64,000 nucleotides of DNA from Marine Group II euryarchaeote MED-G38 (lineage in GTDB: Archaea; Thermoplasmatota; Poseidoniia; Poseidoniales; Thalassarchaeaceae). The first letter of the stretch is position 1. Each line of letters opens with the position of its first letter. The stretch lies in assembly GCA_002457145.1 (NCBI GenBank), contig NTJP01000001.1:96722-160721 (forward strand), given 5' to 3'. Shown in pieces: positions 53,847-63,913 of this stretch. Both the position numbers and the translations under genes were made by a program. The notes beneath the pieces were generated by a model that saw only the letters and a program-made list of their open reading frames with translations, did not search any database and was not told where the DNA came from.

Positions 53847-54944
53847 TTATTTAATATATTCACCAATAATGCCTAAATCAGCCAATATTAGCATTGCAAC
53901 TGCCTCTACTACAGGGACCGCTCTAGGGCCCAAGACTGGATCATGCCTTCCACCAACTTTTAATGATCTAACTTCATTACTCGGTAGGTGTAATGTAAAT
54001 TGTTCTCGGGGTATGCTACTAGGTGGTTTGAAATGGATTTTTACATTCATGGGTGCTCCTGTTGAACGTCCCCCTAAAGCACCATCAGCAAATCCTTCAT
54101 CTGATCCTTTCAGGAAAGGACTTTTTTTTCCTGCTAACCATACATCATTATGTTCTGATCCGCGCATTAATGAAGATTTTGTACCATGTGAAAATTCTAC
54201 TGCACGAGCTCCAGGAATTGCCATCAAACCTCGGGCTAATGATGGTTCTAAACCATCGAACCAAGGCTCTCCTACTCCAATAGGTAAACCTTCTATTAAT
54301 AATTCAACTACAGAACCAATCGTGTCTTTACTCATTCTTATTTCTTCTAAATAATTTGACATAGTTTCTGCCGCTTCAACATCTCTACAATTCAATCTTC
54401 CCATATTACTATCCTGGTTTAATTTCTTCTCTCTATCCAATTCAAATAACTGCTTAGCAGAAATATTTCCGACTTTTAGTAAATGTGCAGTACATTTCCA
54501 ACCTATCTTTTCTAACATACTTCTAACCTGACTTCCTGCAGCAACAATTCCAAATGTCAAACGTGCTGACTGAGATCCGCCTCCTCTTGGATCATTTACA
54601 CCACTTGAACGCACATATTCTACCATATCTGCATGCCCAGGTCTTGGTTGATCAGGTAAAAACGAATAATCAGATGATTTTACATCTGAATTCATTGTAA
54701 GTAATAATATTGGCCATCCAGTAGCCTTTCCTTCATGTACTCCAGATAAAATTTCACATTTATCTAATTCCTTTCTAGTGGATAGTCCTTTTCGGCCAGG
54801 CCTACGTCTTTCAATATCCTCTGCCAACTTTTGATTATCTATTTCCGTTCCCGGAGGTACTCCTTCTATGAGCACTCCTACACATTTACCATGACTTTCT
54901 CCAAATAAAGTAATTCGCAGTCTTTCTCCAAGTCCCATGCCCAT
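53847..54944 (-). CDS. aroC: Chorismate synthase
   Basis: A 365-residue enzyme making chorismate from EPSP with reduced FMN. The start GERLRITLFGESHGKCVGVL and the motifs DEGFADGALGGRSTGAP and GGRHDPVLGPRAVPVVE are diagnostic. It is last of four same-strand aro genes, four bases after the shikimate kinase. It probably gets its FMN from the nearby rib route. Confidence 0.96.
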   Translation of the reverse strand: MGMGLGERLRITLFGESHGKCVGVLIEGVPPGTEIDNQKLAEDIERRRPGRKGLSTRKELDKCEILSGVHEGKATGWPILLLTMNSDVKSSDYSFLPDQPRPGHADMVEYVRSSGVNDPRGGGSQSARLTFGIVAAGSQVRSMLEKIGWKCTAHLLKVGNISAKQLFELDREKKLNQDSNMGRLNCRDVEAAETMSNYLEEIRMSKDTIGSVVELLIEGLPIGVGEPWFDGLEPSLARGLMAIPGARAVEFSHGTKSSLMRGSEHNDVWLAGKKSPFLKGSDEGFADGALGGRSTGAPMNVKIHFKPPSSIPREQFTLHLPSNEVRSLKVGGRHDPVLGPRAVPVVEAVAMLILADLGIIGEYIK

Positions 54945-54948
54945 TAGT

Positions 54949-55794
54949 TTACTCTCCTATTGTTACATTGTGAAAAGTAGTCCTTATCAAACCCATCTGA
55001 AATCTATTAATTATTTCAGATATAATTTCTATTTCATTTTCATAGCAAATAATACTGATGGCAGGACCTGATCCTGAGATTCCTGCAGCCACGGCGCCAC
55101 TTGCTATTGCCAAATTACATATTTTTATTGCCTCATCATCATTATTTGCAGCAGCAACTCCTATGCCGTTAGTTGTCAGGGCTTCTAAAATATCTCCTTT
55201 TTTAATTAATTGTAATGCTCTACTAAATAGGGTTTGATAACCTTCAAAAGAAGGAATATCTATCTTGGATATCCTACTCCCTCTTATCGCAATTAAAACA
55301 GATAAAGGCTCTTCTATATGGCCTTCAGATATTATTGATTCGGAAGCCATCTTGGTTGAATCAATCAATTTCCAACCTTCTGTTATAGAACTCCATGAGT
55401 CATCTATGCTGCCCGTAATTGTACATCCCGATTTTTTCTGTGCCTTTACTGCTAAATCAATAATTTCAAAATTATTTAGTTTAGTCCAAGATGCAGAATC
55501 GAGAGATTTTATTGCAGCACACGCTAGTGCTGAACTAGATTTTAGTCCCTGCCCTATTGGAATTTCACTCGAAATCTTCCATCCATATTCTTTGGGTATG
55601 GGAAATCCTTCTTCTTTCCAACATTCTATGACGGATTTCAATAGATTATGTTCGTCTTGCGAATTTTCATATTTCTTATCTATTAATTCTACTCTTGTTA
55701 GTAAATTAACTCCAATTGAACAACCCTTTCCTGTTCCAAGAGCATGTAAAATAGAAACTCCGCCTCTGGCCTCTCCTTTTCCCAAGACCTTCAT
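54949..55794 (-). CDS. aroK: Shikimate kinase, archaeal GHMP type
   Basis: A 281-residue kinase unrelated to bacterial AroK. The GHMP motif IPIGQGLKSSSALACAA (about 89-105) and the C-terminal SGSGPAISIICYE mark the archaeal family. It phosphorylates shikimate. Its start overlaps the stop of the dehydroquinate synthase gene by four bases (ATGA). Placement between aroB' and aroC confirms the role over mevalonate or homoserine kinase. Confidence 0.93.
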   Translation of the reverse strand: MKVLGKGEARGGVSILHALGTGKGCSIGVNLLTRVELIDKKYENSQDEHNLLKSVIECWKEEGFPIPKEYGWKISSEIPIGQGLKSSSALACAAIKSLDSASWTKLNNFEIIDLAVKAQKKSGCTITGSIDDSWSSITEGWKLIDSTKMASESIISEGHIEEPLSVLIAIRGSRISKIDIPSFEGYQTLFSRALQLIKKGDILEALTTNGIGVAAANNDDEAIKICNLAIASGAVAAGISGSGPAISIICYENEIEIISEIINRFQMGLIRTTFHNVTIGE

Positions 55795-56735
55795 ATTTCT
55801 CTAACCTCTCCTTCAATGGGATTACCAATATGCCTCATTTTTGAGTCTTGCATTATCATAATCTTATCGCCAATTTTTATATCTGTTACAGATATAACCA
55901 TCCCTGAATCATCAATCAACCGTACAGTTTCCGCTTGTTGAATAATTATATGTCCTTTTATTTCCTCGTTAACATATGTAATTTTTAAAAAAGGCCTTCT
56001 CTCAATTTTTATTCTACCTATTACTGCAAATCTTTCTCTACCATATTGATTGATGATTTTTATCTCATCTCCTGAAATTAATTCGCTAAGATATTTTGTC
56101 TTATCATCTTTCATCAAAATATACGAGTGTATGGCGCCTACATTTATCCTAAATGGTCTAGAAGGGACAAATTCAGAATCCATTGTTTCACCATGTATAA
56201 GGCTTAATGCATTAGACGCCGAACCAACCAAAGCACCTTCTCCTTGTTCTAATCTTTCAATTAAATCTATACAAACTCTTTCGCCAAAGCCACCTGGCTC
56301 AACAGATATTATTTCAGCAGCACTCAATTTTTTATTTTCAGTGTCCTCTATTGGAATATTTACTATTTTATGCTCCTTTAGTCTTAATGCTTCATTCCAT
56401 ATTTCTCTATCATTGGGTATTAATAACGCGTCTACTCCATGTTCAAGAGCAAAAATAGCACCAGTAATTTCAATCTTATTATTTATAAAAACCGCTATTT
56501 TTGTACCTGTCCCCATTGACTCTGAAATTAAATTTTCCAAAGGAATCATTGTCCATTTTGTACATCTAACTAATATCCAAGGAACTAAACCAATCATTGA
56601 CAAAGCCTCTTCTTGACTTTTTTTATCTTCTAACAATATATCTGCAACATCCGGAAAATCTCCTTTCCAAATTCTATCTGCTGAAGTAGATAATTCTTCA
56701 GAACATCCATTTGAACAATCTATCCATAGTTCCAT
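55791..56735 (-). CDS. aroB': 3-dehydroquinate synthase II (archaeal)
   Basis: A 314-residue enzyme converting the ADH intermediate to 3-dehydroquinate, replacing bacterial AroB. It starts MELWIDCSNGCSEEL and carries ISVEPGGFGERVCIDLI, FRINVGAIHSYILMKDDKTK and VGRIKIERRPFLKI. It pairs with ADH synthase, whose stop lies two bases before its ATG. This route avoids the erythrose-4-phosphate step. Confidence 0.95.
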   Translation of the reverse strand: MELWIDCSNGCSEELSTSADRIWKGDFPDVADILLEDKKSQEEALSMIGLVPWILVRCTKWTMIPLENLISESMGTGTKIAVFINNKIEITGAIFALEHGVDALLIPNDREIWNEALRLKEHKIVNIPIEDTENKKLSAAEIISVEPGGFGERVCIDLIERLEQGEGALVGSASNALSLIHGETMDSEFVPSRPFRINVGAIHSYILMKDDKTKYLSELISGDEIKIINQYGRERFAVIGRIKIERRPFLKITYVNEEIKGHIIIQQAETVRLIDDSGMVISVTDIKIGDKIMIMQDSKMRHIGNPIEGEVREI

Positions 56736-56737
56736 TT

Positions 56738-57535
56738 CTACTCCTCTAAAAGTTCCATGGCCTCTTTTGCACTCATTCCTTCATGTACTATTGCTCTAAG
56801 AGCTCTAACATTCAATCCTGGCCTTTTACTACCAAAAACTTGCCTTCCAATACATACCCCACTGCCTCCTGCCAAAATAGATTGTTCCACAATCTTTAGT
56901 AGTTCTACAAAAGTAACTCCTTTGGAGCCTCCAGCAATAAGGACAGGTATTGGGACTGCTTCAGTAACCTTTTGAAAACTTTCTACAGATCCTGTCCAGG
57001 GTACTTTAACTACATTACATCCAATTTCCCATGCCAATCTAGCCGCGTGAGCTACTCCATTTGTTTGATCATCTTCAGATATTATGAGATTTGGTCCACG
57101 AGGATACATCATTCCAAGAACTGGCATTTTTAGGGCCCATGAATCTGTAGTCAAATCCCCGATTTCTATTATCATATCAGCCTCATTATCCTCTCCTATA
57201 TTTATTTGTCCAGAAACTCCAATGGCACCTCTATCTAAACACTCCTCAGCCGTTGCAATACTAACTTTCTCGCCCGATCTATTTCCTCCGTTTATTGTTG
57301 ACGCTGAAACATGACAAACAAACCTATTCCATTTTCTAATGCTCATTTGATGACTTAATACGCCTTTATGTACTACAATTGCATCTACTTCGGCATCAAT
57401 AAGTTCTGTAATTATTTCATCAATATTTTCTAAACCATCTTCTGGATACTGCGAAATACCATGATCCATGGGTATCCAAACTCCTTTGCCACCTGGCAAA
57501 ATCATATCAAGCCGTCTTTCGAGACCTTCTGACAT
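56738..57535 (-). CDS. aroA': 2-amino-3,7-dideoxy-D-threo-hept-6-ulosonate synthase
   Basis: A 265-residue class I aldolase-like enzyme (TIM barrel) that condenses aspartate semialdehyde with a hexulose phosphate to start the archaeal aromatic route. Landmarks are PMDHGISQYPEDGLENID, VGIDADAIVVHKGVL-like segments, VKVPWTGSVESF and the phosphate site ILIAGGSKGV plus VCIGRQVFG. It starts the operon; the gap to the nuclease gene is 128 bases? no: the nuclease gene begins downstream at 57610-58389, so only 74 bases separate them. Confidence 0.94.
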   Translation of the reverse strand: MSEGLERRLDMILPGGKGVWIPMDHGISQYPEDGLENIDEIITELIDAEVDAIVVHKGVLSHQMSIRKWNRFVCHVSASTINGGNRSGEKVSIATAEECLDRGAIGVSGQINIGEDNEADMIIEIGDLTTDSWALKMPVLGMMYPRGPNLIISEDDQTNGVAHAARLAWEIGCNVVKVPWTGSVESFQKVTEAVPIPVLIAGGSKGVTFVELLKIVEQSILAGGSGVCIGRQVFGSKRPGLNVRALRAIVHEGMSAKEAMELLEE

Positions 57536-57609
57536 ATACTTCCCAAGGACTACCTTCTTGAAAAACTTCGTTTTTTTATTTAATATATTTTTCAGGATAT
57601 TTGAAATTA

Positions 57610-58389
57610 TTAGATTTTCAAATCTACTATCATTGGGGCATGATCGGAAACTTTCAAACCCCCTTCTCTAAGTATGCTTATTTTATCAAAAACATTATAC
57701 GCAGCTTCATTGGCTAAAATATAATCTATCCGCCAACCTCTATTCAATGTTCTAGCCTGACCTCTGTTGGACCACCAAGAATATGGTCCTTTTTTTCCTG
57801 CATATTCTATTCTTAGTAAATCATACCAACCCGTTGCCAAGAATCGTGTAAACCACTCTCTCTCATGTTCAAGAAATCCTGAAGTATTTCGATTACCCGA
57901 AGGATTCCATATATCATTTTCAGTATGGGCAATATTCAAATCACCACATAGAAGTACTGGTTCATCAATATCTATAAATTTTTTAGCCCAAATAAGTAAA
58001 TCCTCCAACCACTTATCCTTGAATCTTTGCCTCTCAACATTGGCTCCGCCATTTGGTAGATATATGTTAATACAGTGTAAATTACCATGTTTTGTGTGTA
58101 GTACTCTTCCTTCAGAGTCTTCCATATCAACAGTAGTTGAAATGCCGCGGCCCTGTTCAGATATCCCCACTCTAGACCAAGTCGAAACTCCAGAATATCC
58201 CTTTTTTTGAGCTGGATGCCAAATCACATCATGATCTTTTGGTGGCATCCAACCATCTGGCATCTGTTCAGGTAAGGCTCTAACCTCTTGAAAAAGCCAA
58301 ATATCACTATCTATTTTTTCAATATAATCATCAAGACCTTTACGACTTGCTGCCCTGATCCCATTTAGATTCCAAGTTACAATACGCAT
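57610..58389 (-). CDS. xth: Exodeoxyribonuclease III / AP endonuclease
   Basis: A 259-residue endonuclease/exonuclease/phosphatase-family repair enzyme. The start MRIVTWNLNGIRAASRKGL, WLFQEVRALPEQMP with the metal-binding Glu, GGANVERQRFKDKWL, CGDLNIAHTENDIW and the C-terminal SDHAPMIVDLKI are the XthA motifs. It cuts DNA at abasic sites. It lies upstream of the aro operon on the same strand, with ten bases to the permease gene. Confidence 0.96.
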   Translation of the reverse strand: MRIVTWNLNGIRAASRKGLDDYIEKIDSDIWLFQEVRALPEQMPDGWMPPKDHDVIWHPAQKKGYSGVSTWSRVGISEQGRGISTTVDMEDSEGRVLHTKHGNLHCINIYLPNGGANVERQRFKDKWLEDLLIWAKKFIDIDEPVLLCGDLNIAHTENDIWNPSGNRNTSGFLEHEREWFTRFLATGWYDLLRIEYAGKKGPYSWWSNRGQARTLNRGWRIDYILANEAAYNVFDKISILREGGLKVSDHAPMIVDLKI

Positions 58390-58399
58390 TCCTAATTCC

Positions 58400-60886
58400 T
58401 CATTGAGATAAATCTTTTACTTTTTCAACCAGATTCATTTTTCTAAGTCTATAAATGCCTATTGGGGTCATTGATACTGAAATTAATAAAACAATAGTCA
58501 TTAGTTGTATGGCAACACTTGGGACAAGAACTACTGGGAAGAAGAATTGCCAACTAGATAAAGATGAAGCAAGACCTACTGCCCCTCCAAATGCAAAAAG
58601 TATCCCTACTAATCCTCCAATCATTCCTATCAATATACTTTCAAAGAGAAGCATTATTCCAAGGCTAGATGTAGAAGCTCCTAATACTCTCAATGTAGCA
58701 AGTTCAAAATCTCTCTCAGCGATATTCATAATCATGGTGTTGAACATTACAGCTAAAGTAAATAGAATTCCTAATCCCATTATTGCACCAAGAACTTGGG
58801 TTTGCTGTTCTAGTAAATCTTCGATGCCACGGAGTAAGTCTTCTCTTTCTTGGATTCCACTAGATATCTCTCCTAGGTTCTCATTTATCTGGACATCTGA
58901 TGGTAGATTAAGATATACTGATGTGGCATTAATTCCAATAATATTAGCTAAATCGGATTGTAAAAAGAATATTGTACGGGTAATTTCTCCTCTGGCTGAA
59001 CCTACTATTTCAACTTCTATTTCTGAACCTCCAACTAAAATTAAATATTTATTTTCTATTGACCATCCGGTCATTTCTAATGATCCTTCATCCATAATGA
59101 CCTGTAAAACAGAACTCCCAGGAATTGGGATTTCCCCTTCTATAATTTCTACACTACGCATAGATTCTCCCTCTGAATAACTATTAAGGCCCACTAGAGT
59201 AATACTCCTTTGAATATTTGAATCTAATATGGTTCCTATCGGAGCCTCAATAATAATTTCATAAGAAGCACCATTTTCTTCCGCCCAATCTATTACTTCA
59301 GATTCTCCGTCCGATTGAATGTATACTTGAGCATCCCATGTTTGTCCTTCTCGTAATCCACCAACTATTGTATCCTGAAGACCTACAGTCATCATTTGAA
59401 TAGATCCTGCAAGCATTAATGAAATTCCAACTGCCAAAAATGTCATACCTAATCTGACAGGTTTCCTAAGGCTTGAACGAATAGATAGACCTAGAAGAGA
59501 AGGGAGCCAACTGGTAAGTGAGTGTAATCGTTTTGAGCCAACTCGTATCTCAGATTTTCCTCCAAGGATCTCCAGAGGATCAATCCGTGTTGCTTTCCAT
59601 GCTGGAAAAACTCCCGAAATAATGACAATAAACATCGTTAAACCAATAATTGATGCATATATTTCCAATGGTATAGTTCTCTCGATAATTGGTATACCAA
59701 CTATTTGTTCATAGAAATTCAACATACCATTCATTCCGTAAGGGCCTACTAGGGAGCCGAGTAAACAACCCACAAAACCTATGCCAATAGGTGCAATTAA
59801 ATACCCCTGCATTATTGAATTTTGAGGTATTCCAAGAGTTCTTAATATTGCTATCTCACGAGTTTGACTTTGGACTAATCTCTGTAAGTTGAGTGAGATA
59901 GTTATGGCTGCTATAAATTGAATTAAAATAGTGAATGGAGCTGCCATTTTTTTAGCCCCTTCGAGATCCTGTCTCATTATTTCAACAGACTCAACTTGCC
60001 CTCGATCACGTATTCTTCCATCCAATCCGGTCTCTTGCATGGATTCAGTCAATGAAGATTTGGCAATATCTATCTCATCCCCTTCATATGTTTCAGTATC
60101 AGGTAAATCAAATGAGGGCGTACCTTCGATATCAAACATTATGGTATTTGCTGTTCCGAGCGATTCGCCAGTCAACCTGTGCATACCAAGATGGGACAAA
60201 TAACCAGTAACATACTGCCCTGATTCAGGGGGAAAAAGAGAACCCTCTGGGGCCATATAAATATGCAATGGATGGTAAGCAAAACCTACAATGGTAAAAT
60301 CCATAATCCCATTCCCAGATCCTATGGTGACGGTATTTCCTAATTCTAAGGATAATGCTTCTTTGACATGGGCATCAATTACTATTTCATCGGCATTCGT
60401 AGCTGGATAACCTTCTGAATGACCTTCTGGAAACCATAATCTATCAATTTCATCTTCAGGAGATATTCCATGCCATACAGAATTGATGACATTCTCTTCT
60501 GAATTCTCATCAATATGAAACATTACACCATTAATTATCATTCTTCCTTCACAGGCATCTAGAATATTGTATCCACTAGGCCAGATAGATTCTGCTTCTG
60601 TACATAGTGATTGAACTTGGTCATTAGTCCAGGTTCTGGTTTTATTATCAATCCACAAATCTGCAAGATTTGCGCCCGAATCAGAATCCTCATACACGGA
60701 GTCATACATAGGCTCTAAGTTAGCAGAATATCCGCCGAATGCAATTCCTGCAAAGACTCCGACAAATATCATTCCAATGACTGCAGCTGTACGTAATTTT
60801 GTCCTAGATAAACTCCTTGCAAGTCTTTTTGTAAGAAGGTTAGACGACCCTCCAATTAGAAAGTTTGATATCATTCCAAAAATCAC
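58400..60886 (-). CDS. ABC transporter permease, FtsX/MacB type
   Basis: An 828-residue permease with a membrane helix near 35-55, a large extracellular domain, and two FtsX-type membrane blocks (about 318-440 and 680-810) of three helices each. FtsX segments are TREIAILRTLGIPQNSIMQG and RDFELATLRVLGASTSSLG. The double block is the long archaeal/actinobacterial form. With the ATPase upstream (36 bases away on the same strand) it probably exports or extracts a lipid, lipoprotein or peptide. Substrate unknown. Confidence 0.9.
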   Translation of the reverse strand: MIFGMISNFLIGGSSNLLTKRLARSLSRTKLRTAAVIGMIFVGVFAGIAFGGYSANLEPMYDSVYEDSDSGANLADLWIDNKTRTWTNDQVQSLCTEAESIWPSGYNILDACEGRMIINGVMFHIDENSEENVINSVWHGISPEDEIDRLWFPEGHSEGYPATNADEIVIDAHVKEALSLELGNTVTIGSGNGIMDFTIVGFAYHPLHIYMAPEGSLFPPESGQYVTGYLSHLGMHRLTGESLGTANTIMFDIEGTPSFDLPDTETYEGDEIDIAKSSLTESMQETGLDGRIRDRGQVESVEIMRQDLEGAKKMAAPFTILIQFIAAITISLNLQRLVQSQTREIAILRTLGIPQNSIMQGYLIAPIGIGFVGCLLGSLVGPYGMNGMLNFYEQIVGIPIIERTIPLEIYASIIGLTMFIVIISGVFPAWKATRIDPLEILGGKSEIRVGSKRLHSLTSWLPSLLGLSIRSSLRKPVRLGMTFLAVGISLMLAGSIQMMTVGLQDTIVGGLREGQTWDAQVYIQSDGESEVIDWAEENGASYEIIIEAPIGTILDSNIQRSITLVGLNSYSEGESMRSVEIIEGEIPIPGSSVLQVIMDEGSLEMTGWSIENKYLILVGGSEIEVEIVGSARGEITRTIFFLQSDLANIIGINATSVYLNLPSDVQINENLGEISSGIQEREDLLRGIEDLLEQQTQVLGAIMGLGILFTLAVMFNTMIMNIAERDFELATLRVLGASTSSLGIMLLFESILIGMIGGLVGILFAFGGAVGLASSLSSWQFFFPVVLVPSVAIQLMTIVLLISVSMTPIGIYRLRKMNLVEKVKDLSQ

Positions 60887-60922
60887 AAAAAATCGTAGAA
60901 TATTATCACCTTCTATAGAAAA

Positions 60923-61606
60923 TTAATGATCGACTTGCTCATCTGATACTATCTTTCCACTATCGATTCTGATTACTCTAGTTGCATATTTGACAAGAGA
61001 CTCATCATGTGTAACAATTATCAAGGTAATCTCCTCATCCGAACAAGCCTCAACTAATACCTGCATCACTTTGTCAGAGGTTTCTGTATCGAGATTTCCC
61101 GTTAACTCATCACCTAAAAGAAGAGTTGGTTTTTTTGCAATACTACGTGCTATGGCTACTCGCTGTTGTTGGCCTCCGCTAATTTCTCCAGGAAACCTAT
61201 CCTTTTCAGATTCCAGGCCGACCAAAGTAAGTAATTGTTCGGCTCTTTCAGAATCTCTTTCACCAGCTAATTCCTGTATTAATAATATATTTTCCATGAC
61301 CGTTAGATCTTGAAGAAGATTGAAAAATTGAAACACATATCCTATATTCTCCCTTCTAAATGAGGTCATTTTTTCCGAATTATGCCTAGGAACTTTATTC
61401 TCTTTGAATGTGTATTTTCCATTAGTTGGACTATCTAGCGCAGAAAAACAGTTGAGAAGTGTCGTTTTACCGGAACCAGAGGGGCCGAGTAGAATGACTC
61501 TCTCACCTTCATGAATATCAATATTTATGCCGTCAAGCGCTTTAACTACACCGGCTGGAGTCTCATAATAGCGTTCTATGTTTTCCATTTTGAGTAATTT
61601 CTTCAT
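60923..61606 (-). CDS. ABC transporter ATP-binding protein, LolD/MacB type
   Basis: A 227-residue ATPase. Walker A is GPSGSGKTT (41-49), the signature is ISGGQQQRVAIAR, and Walker B reads LLLGDELTGNLD, where Leu stands in place of the common Pro of the DEPT motif. The switch His is in IVTHDESL. It energises the neighbouring FtsX/MacB-type permease. It starts 14 bases after the large membrane protein gene, so all three form one unit. Confidence 0.95.
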   Translation of the reverse strand: MKKLLKMENIERYYETPAGVVKALDGINIDIHEGERVILLGPSGSGKTTLLNCFSALDSPTNGKYTFKENKVPRHNSEKMTSFRRENIGYVFQFFNLLQDLTVMENILLIQELAGERDSERAEQLLTLVGLESEKDRFPGEISGGQQQRVAIARSIAKKPTLLLGDELTGNLDTETSDKVMQVLVEACSDEEITLIIVTHDESLVKYATRVIRIDSGKIVSDEQVDH

Positions 61607-61619
61607 CTAAATACCTTCT

Positions 61620-63764
61620 TTAATTACCTGAAAAAAATGACATTGAATCTCTGAATAATTCTTCTCTTCTACGTCTTTTATTATTTCTTAAATGAATTAT
61701 GGTAAATGCAAAAACTAAGAATATAAGGAATGGTATGAATGCTTCAGCATGGTATTTTTCCATGAATTCTATTATTCCTTTAGCACTATATGCCCAAGTT
61801 ATCGAAGCAGCAGTCCCTCCAAATAGACATGCTGCCAAAACTCTCTCAAATCTCATTCTAGCAACAAGTCCAAGCATTGCCCCTACTAGTACTCCACTTG
61901 CCATGAAAGGAATCCAGACAAATACTATTAATCCCCAAAAACCATATTTATCTATTCTTTTACGATTTTTTAATGCGACATATTCTACAGAGGATAAAAT
62001 ATCTCCCATGAACGGATTTTGTAAAAGAGCACCTGGAATTCCTCCTCTTTTTGCTACCATGGCTTCACCTGTTAATTCATCACTGCCTTGCTCAACCCTG
62101 CCTGGATTAGCATAATCAGCTAATGTCGATTTCTCATTTCTGGCACTAACTATCAGAGTTCTTTCTCCAATATATTCACTTAATTTATCATTTAACAACT
62201 CATATAAATCAACTTGGAGATCCTTGAAATTAGATTTGAAAAGAAAATAAGCAAAACTTTGCTGAGGCCTGTATATAATTCTGATGAAAACTGAATCTCC
62301 ATCTGCCATTATCGCCGATCCGTAATCTATTAAATTATTATTTTTAAACCATTTTTTCATCACGTGCCTAAACTCTTCTTCTAATTTACCAAATTTACCT
62401 ATTGATGAGAAGAATTCACTATAATCTTCAGATAATGGTATCTCTCCAAAATTGGTAACTATCATTTCAGAGTCAATGATGATATTGGACAATTTATTTC
62501 CAGCTTTGTCTATACAAACAGATTTTAATTGAATCGGACGCATTTCTCCAAATATCGCGAATTCTTCTAAAATATCAGTAATCATCTTTGTTTTTACTTC
62601 TGTGGGTGCAACTATCGTCTTACCACTGGTTCTATAAGGAACCAAAGCATCAACTGAAAGACTTCGATCTTGTATCTTAAAACCTGCCAAATCAATTTTT
62701 ATTCCAAATTCTTCTGCAGATTTTTCAACGGTCCTTTGAATCAATCTTTTCATCTGTTTGGTTGATAATAAATCATCTACATCTCTATGATATAGTCTAT
62801 GCATAAGCGGATATTGAACACATAAGAAAAATATTGACATTCCAAGAGATACTGAAGCCAACCACCAAGGGGGAACTCCTGCGCTGCCCCCAGTCAACAT
62901 AGCAGTCTCTCTCCCTCCGGCCCATTCTAGACCCATTAATGCCCAACCCCAAATTCCTAATTGTTGAAATGACATACATGCTCTTTCCTCATCATCAATA
63001 ATTTCGGGAATTTTTTGCACTTCTGAGTTTCCAAATTTACCAAAAGTAATTAGTTTTATCAGTGGAATTTCATTAGTTACTCTACTTTCCATATGCAACT
63101 TAACTTCCTTATGAAGATAGTTGACATGGCTACTATCATTAGCATAACTGGATAATTGTTCCTGAGTTAAATGTGAAAGATTAACTATTTCATCCCAAAT
63201 ATAAACTTCTAAATAAACCATATAATTGCCATCATCAATATCTTCAGAATGTAGGGTTATTTCCTGATTCCCTAAGCCCCCAAAATAATTTGTTGTATTA
63301 TTTTCATTATTATCTAAATTAACTATCATTATAGTACTTTTTTCAGAATCAATATTTTGAGTTTTTACTCTAATATTTTCATCAATAGAATATATTTCAA
63401 AATACATAACATTTCTTTTATCTAAGCAATCTTCTGAATCAAAAACTGTTCCCGATAAGGTATCATCTACAAATATTGATTCGGCTGCAATAACTCCTGA
63501 TGATGCGATAAAAACACTTCCAAAAAACATTATTCCGGCCAATACGCCGAATACTAGTGTGTAATCATCGCTAGTACTAGGCCTAATTGTATTTACAAGA
63601 AAGGTTTTATCTGAATTTAACCTTCTCTTACGTATTTTTTCTAATTCTTTATCTATTACTATATTTTCATTTTCTTTAAGGGAATTTTCTCTATTATTCC
63701 TTTCGTCACCTTGTATGGAATCAATGTCATTTCTAGGCATCTCAGATTCCTCGCCTTCTTTCAC
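61620..63764 (-). CDS. Large membrane protein in ABC transporter operon, unknown function
   Basis: A 714-residue protein: charged N-terminal 60 residues, a membrane helix (about 72-94), an extracellular region with two Cys, further helices near 272-325, a long mixed cytosolic domain (about 330-580) and two or three helices at the end (about 625-700). I recognise no domain. The start is GTG at 63764, or ATG at 63740. It directly precedes the ABC ATPase and permease genes and probably works with them. Confidence 0.78.
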   Translation of the reverse strand: MKEGEESEMPRNDIDSIQGDERNNRENSLKENENIVIDKELEKIRKRRLNSDKTFLVNTIRPSTSDDYTLVFGVLAGIMFFGSVFIASSGVIAAESIFVDDTLSGTVFDSEDCLDKRNVMYFEIYSIDENIRVKTQNIDSEKSTIMIVNLDNNENNTTNYFGGLGNQEITLHSEDIDDGNYMVYLEVYIWDEIVNLSHLTQEQLSSYANDSSHVNYLHKEVKLHMESRVTNEIPLIKLITFGKFGNSEVQKIPEIIDDEERACMSFQQLGIWGWALMGLEWAGGRETAMLTGGSAGVPPWWLASVSLGMSIFFLCVQYPLMHRLYHRDVDDLLSTKQMKRLIQRTVEKSAEEFGIKIDLAGFKIQDRSLSVDALVPYRTSGKTIVAPTEVKTKMITDILEEFAIFGEMRPIQLKSVCIDKAGNKLSNIIIDSEMIVTNFGEIPLSEDYSEFFSSIGKFGKLEEEFRHVMKKWFKNNNLIDYGSAIMADGDSVFIRIIYRPQQSFAYFLFKSNFKDLQVDLYELLNDKLSEYIGERTLIVSARNEKSTLADYANPGRVEQGSDELTGEAMVAKRGGIPGALLQNPFMGDILSSVEYVALKNRKRIDKYGFWGLIVFVWIPFMASGVLVGAMLGLVARMRFERVLAACLFGGTAASITWAYSAKGIIEFMEKYHAEAFIPFLIFLVFAFTIIHLRNNKRRRREELFRDSMSFFSGN

Positions 63765-63892
63765 GACTCTCCGTTAATGACTATACATATATTTATGACT
63801 CCTGCATACGCCATTATTTTAATAATTATTTTGACTTATTGCCTGAAATAATGTTCTGTTAAGATTTACTTATCAACAGTAATTTTAATGTC

Positions 63893-63909
63893 CTCCTACT
63901 ACGTAGGAG
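63893..63909 (+). promoter_or_regulatory. Inverted repeat over the ribosome site of the last gene
   Basis: CTCCTAC and GTAGGAG pair perfectly around a TAC loop. The right arm holds the GGAG that would be the ribosome site for the ATG at 63914. In RNA the hairpin could hide that site; in DNA it could be a dyad operator. Confidence 0.45.
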
Positions 63910-63913
63910 TGGC

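Noticed and set aside
55265-56616. Long plus-strand frames of 179 and 188 codons
   Set aside because: They lie opposite the well-supported aroK and aroB' genes and have no recognisable domain or start signal.
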